Assembly: GCF_022965805.1 (NCBI RefSeq) | Contig: NC_133101.1 | Location: 10,825,069-10,889,068, forward strand | Source: Primulina eburnea | Taxonomy: Eukaryota > Streptophyta > Magnoliopsida > Lamiales > Gesneriaceae | Direction: 5' to 3' | DNA length: 64,000 bases | Part shown: piece by piece, positions 62,370 to 64,000 of the stretch | Layout: every line of letters begins with the position of its first letter | Numbering within the stretch: position 1 is the stretch's first letter | Notes under the pieces: generated by a model | Database searches by the model: none | What the model saw: only the letters and a program-made list of their open reading frames with translations | What the model was told of the DNA's origin: nothing | Translations under genes and position numbers: made by a program

Positions 62370-64000
62370 GAAAGCCGAGACCTCAAACGCACATGGCTGA
62401 GGATCAAACCAGGGATGAAAACTCAGCAGCAGAGGGGCTTAACCGAGAGGAGATTGAGAAGCTAAAAAACTTGCTGGGGTCCCTAGAGAAGCCCTCTGGT
62501 ACATGTTCTCTAGCTCTCTCAGGTAATGATTCATTCTTTTTTTCTGTAAATGCCTCAGGAACCCTAAATGCCAACTCTTGGATAATAGACTCTGGTGCTA
62601 CTGACCATATGACACCCATATCTCAGGCTTTTCACTCTTATACACCATGCCCAAGTAACAGGAAAATTGTAGTGGCCAACGGCTCTGTGGCTACAGTGGC
62701 AGGCTTTGGAGACATACATATCTCCCCTATGCTTAGCCTATAAAATGTACTTCATGTGCCAAAACTGTCCAGTAGCCTTGTCTCCATCCATAAACTCACT
62801 CTTGATCTTAAATGCCATGTTACGTTTTTCCCTTCCTATGGTGTTTTTCAGGACCTAGCTTCGGGGAGGAAGATTGGACTTGCTAAGGAAAGGGTGGGCC
62901 TTTACTACCTTGAGTCTTCACCACAAGCCAGGAGCAATTTGTCTTTGTTTAGTTCATCCAATAAAGATACCATTTGGCTATACCATTTGCGCCTTGGTCA
63001 TCCTTCCTTTAGGACTCTAAAAGTTATGTTTCCTAATTTATTCCAAGGATTAGATATTTCGGAATTTCATTGTGACACATGTGAATTGGCAAAACATTCT
63101 CGAGTATCTTTTCCTATCAGTAATAAAAGAAGTTCTTCTCCTTTCCATTTAATTCATAGTGATGTATGGGGTCCCTCTCGGATACCTAACATTTCTGGGG
63201 CCCGTTGGTTTGTCTCTTTGATTGATGATTGCACTCGTGTCACATGGATATTTCTCCTTAAACATAAATCTGAAGTTAGCACTATTATACCAAATTTCCA
63301 TGCGATGATTCAAAATCAATTTGGAGTAAAAATAAAAAGGTTTAGGACAGACAATGCCACAGATTACTTCAACCAAATCCTATCACCCTATTTCCTGTCA
63401 CATGGCATTATCCATGACTCATCGTGTGTTCAAACACCTCAACAAAATGGGGTGGCTGAAAGAAAAAATGGACACTTGTTAAACACTACCCGAGCCCTAC
63501 TTCTTCATGGAAACGTTCCTAAAAGCTATTGGGGGGAAGCTGTCCTTACAGCCATACACATGATTAATAGACTTCCTTCACGGGTACTTGACAACAAGAG
63601 TCCAGTGGAGTGCCTTAACAGCTTCTATCCTCACTTTAGAACCTCAAACGGCCTCACCCTTAGGGTATTTGGGTGCACTGCCTTTGTTCATGTCCATAAC
63701 ACCCAAAGAGATAAGTTGGATCCCCGAGCCATCAAATGTATGTTCCTTGGTTACTCAACCACTCAAAAGGGGTATAAGTGCTATAATCCTTCTTCCAGAA
63801 AATCGTACATCTCTATAGATGTTACCTTCAGTGAAAATAAACCATTCTTCTCCAAGTCCTCTCTTCAGGGGGAGAGTCCACTAGAAGATAGTCCTTGGGA
63901 ATCCTTTGAACCGATCCACCCTCTTGATCTCCCTCCTCTACCAACCGAGCCTTATCCTACTCCTACTGAGTCCGAGCCTTCTAACCCCACAAATGTGTCA
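62219..64000 (+). pseudogene. Copia pol: zinc knuckle, protease, integrase (partial, one stop)
   Basis: In a frame shifted from gag: zinc knuckle CTHCKKPRHTRENC (62264-62305), with the usual G before H replaced; aspartic protease site WIIDSGATDHMTP near 62580; a TAA stop at 62741-62743 where an A-to-T change of a Lys codon is the simplest explanation. It is then open to the window end. Integrase follows: zinc module LYHLRLGHPSF ... CDTCELAKHSR (about 62985-63105), and catalytic core HSDVWGP, RTDNATDYF and QQNGVAERKN with the Asp, Asp and Glu in place. RT and RNase H should follow off-window. Confidence 0.85.

Larger units (their letters stand above)
61136..64000 (+). mobile_element. Ty1/copia element in CstF77 intron 4 (3' end off window)
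   Basis: Begins with a short LTR followed by a PBS, then gag, zinc knuckle, protease and integrase in copia order, in the same orientation as CstF77. The 3' LTR and the TSD partner are outside the window; the candidate left TSD is attaa (61131-61135). Coding sequence is much better preserved than in the 24-34 kb copy, with only one frame break and one stop seen, so the insertion is relatively young. Confidence 0.85.

Overview
The window is plant nuclear DNA, almost certainly from a eudicot. Genes are spliced with GT..AG introns, the protein families are plant-specific, intergenic DNA is AT-rich, and LTR retrotransposons and MITEs are dense. From memory only and unverified, the retrotransposon palindrome arrays and the MITE family resemble sequences I associate with Lamiales/Gesneriaceae genomes.

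Host genes I can support, left to right: a small one-finger GATA factor (minus, three exons, 111 aa); a decayed receptor-like-kinase pseudogene (plus); a class III peroxidase (minus, four exons, 338 aa); a tRNA-Ile(AAT) with one disrupted anticodon-stem pair (minus); a NIGT1/HRS1/HHO-type GARP transcription factor (minus, five exons, 338 aa); a subclass III SnRK2 kinase of the OST1/SnRK2.6 type (plus, nine exons) whose last exon has an apparent 1-nt insertion that removes the acidic C-terminal ABA domain; and the 5' four coding exons of CstF77 (plus), with a Ty1/copia element in the following intron. These genes are unrelated housekeeping, regulatory and wall/redox genes, not a pathway cluster.

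Most of the rest is transposons. 9786-18256 is a complete non-autonomous LTR element (LARD type) with 2.9 kb LTRs, a primer-binding site, a polypurine tract and an exact 5-bp target duplication (TSD), but no coding capacity. 24190-33839 is an old copia element carrying a nested stack: a TRIM with a solo LTR inside it, plus a separate 2.07 kb solo LTR, each with an exact TSD. The same 2.1-2.2 kb LTR family recurs at 41944-44159 and, truncated, at 1-1411. 39055-40165 is a hAT-type element with an 8-bp TSD. 45220-48797 is a mosaic of a gypsy 3' end, a PIF/Harbinger MITE and a copia LTR. A Mutator-like MITE family (GTGAGAC/GTCTCAC ends, 9-bp TSDs) has at least ten copies, one of them with its empty site preserved in a local duplication.

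The most unusual signals are the GC-rich palindrome arrays inside LTRs. One LTR family carries pairs of the 12-bp palindrome GCGCATATGCGC at a fixed 22-23 bp pitch. The LARD LTR carries an unrelated array of CACGGACCC/GGGTCCGTG inverted repeats. The SnRK2 C-terminal frameshift is the most consequential gene-level observation.
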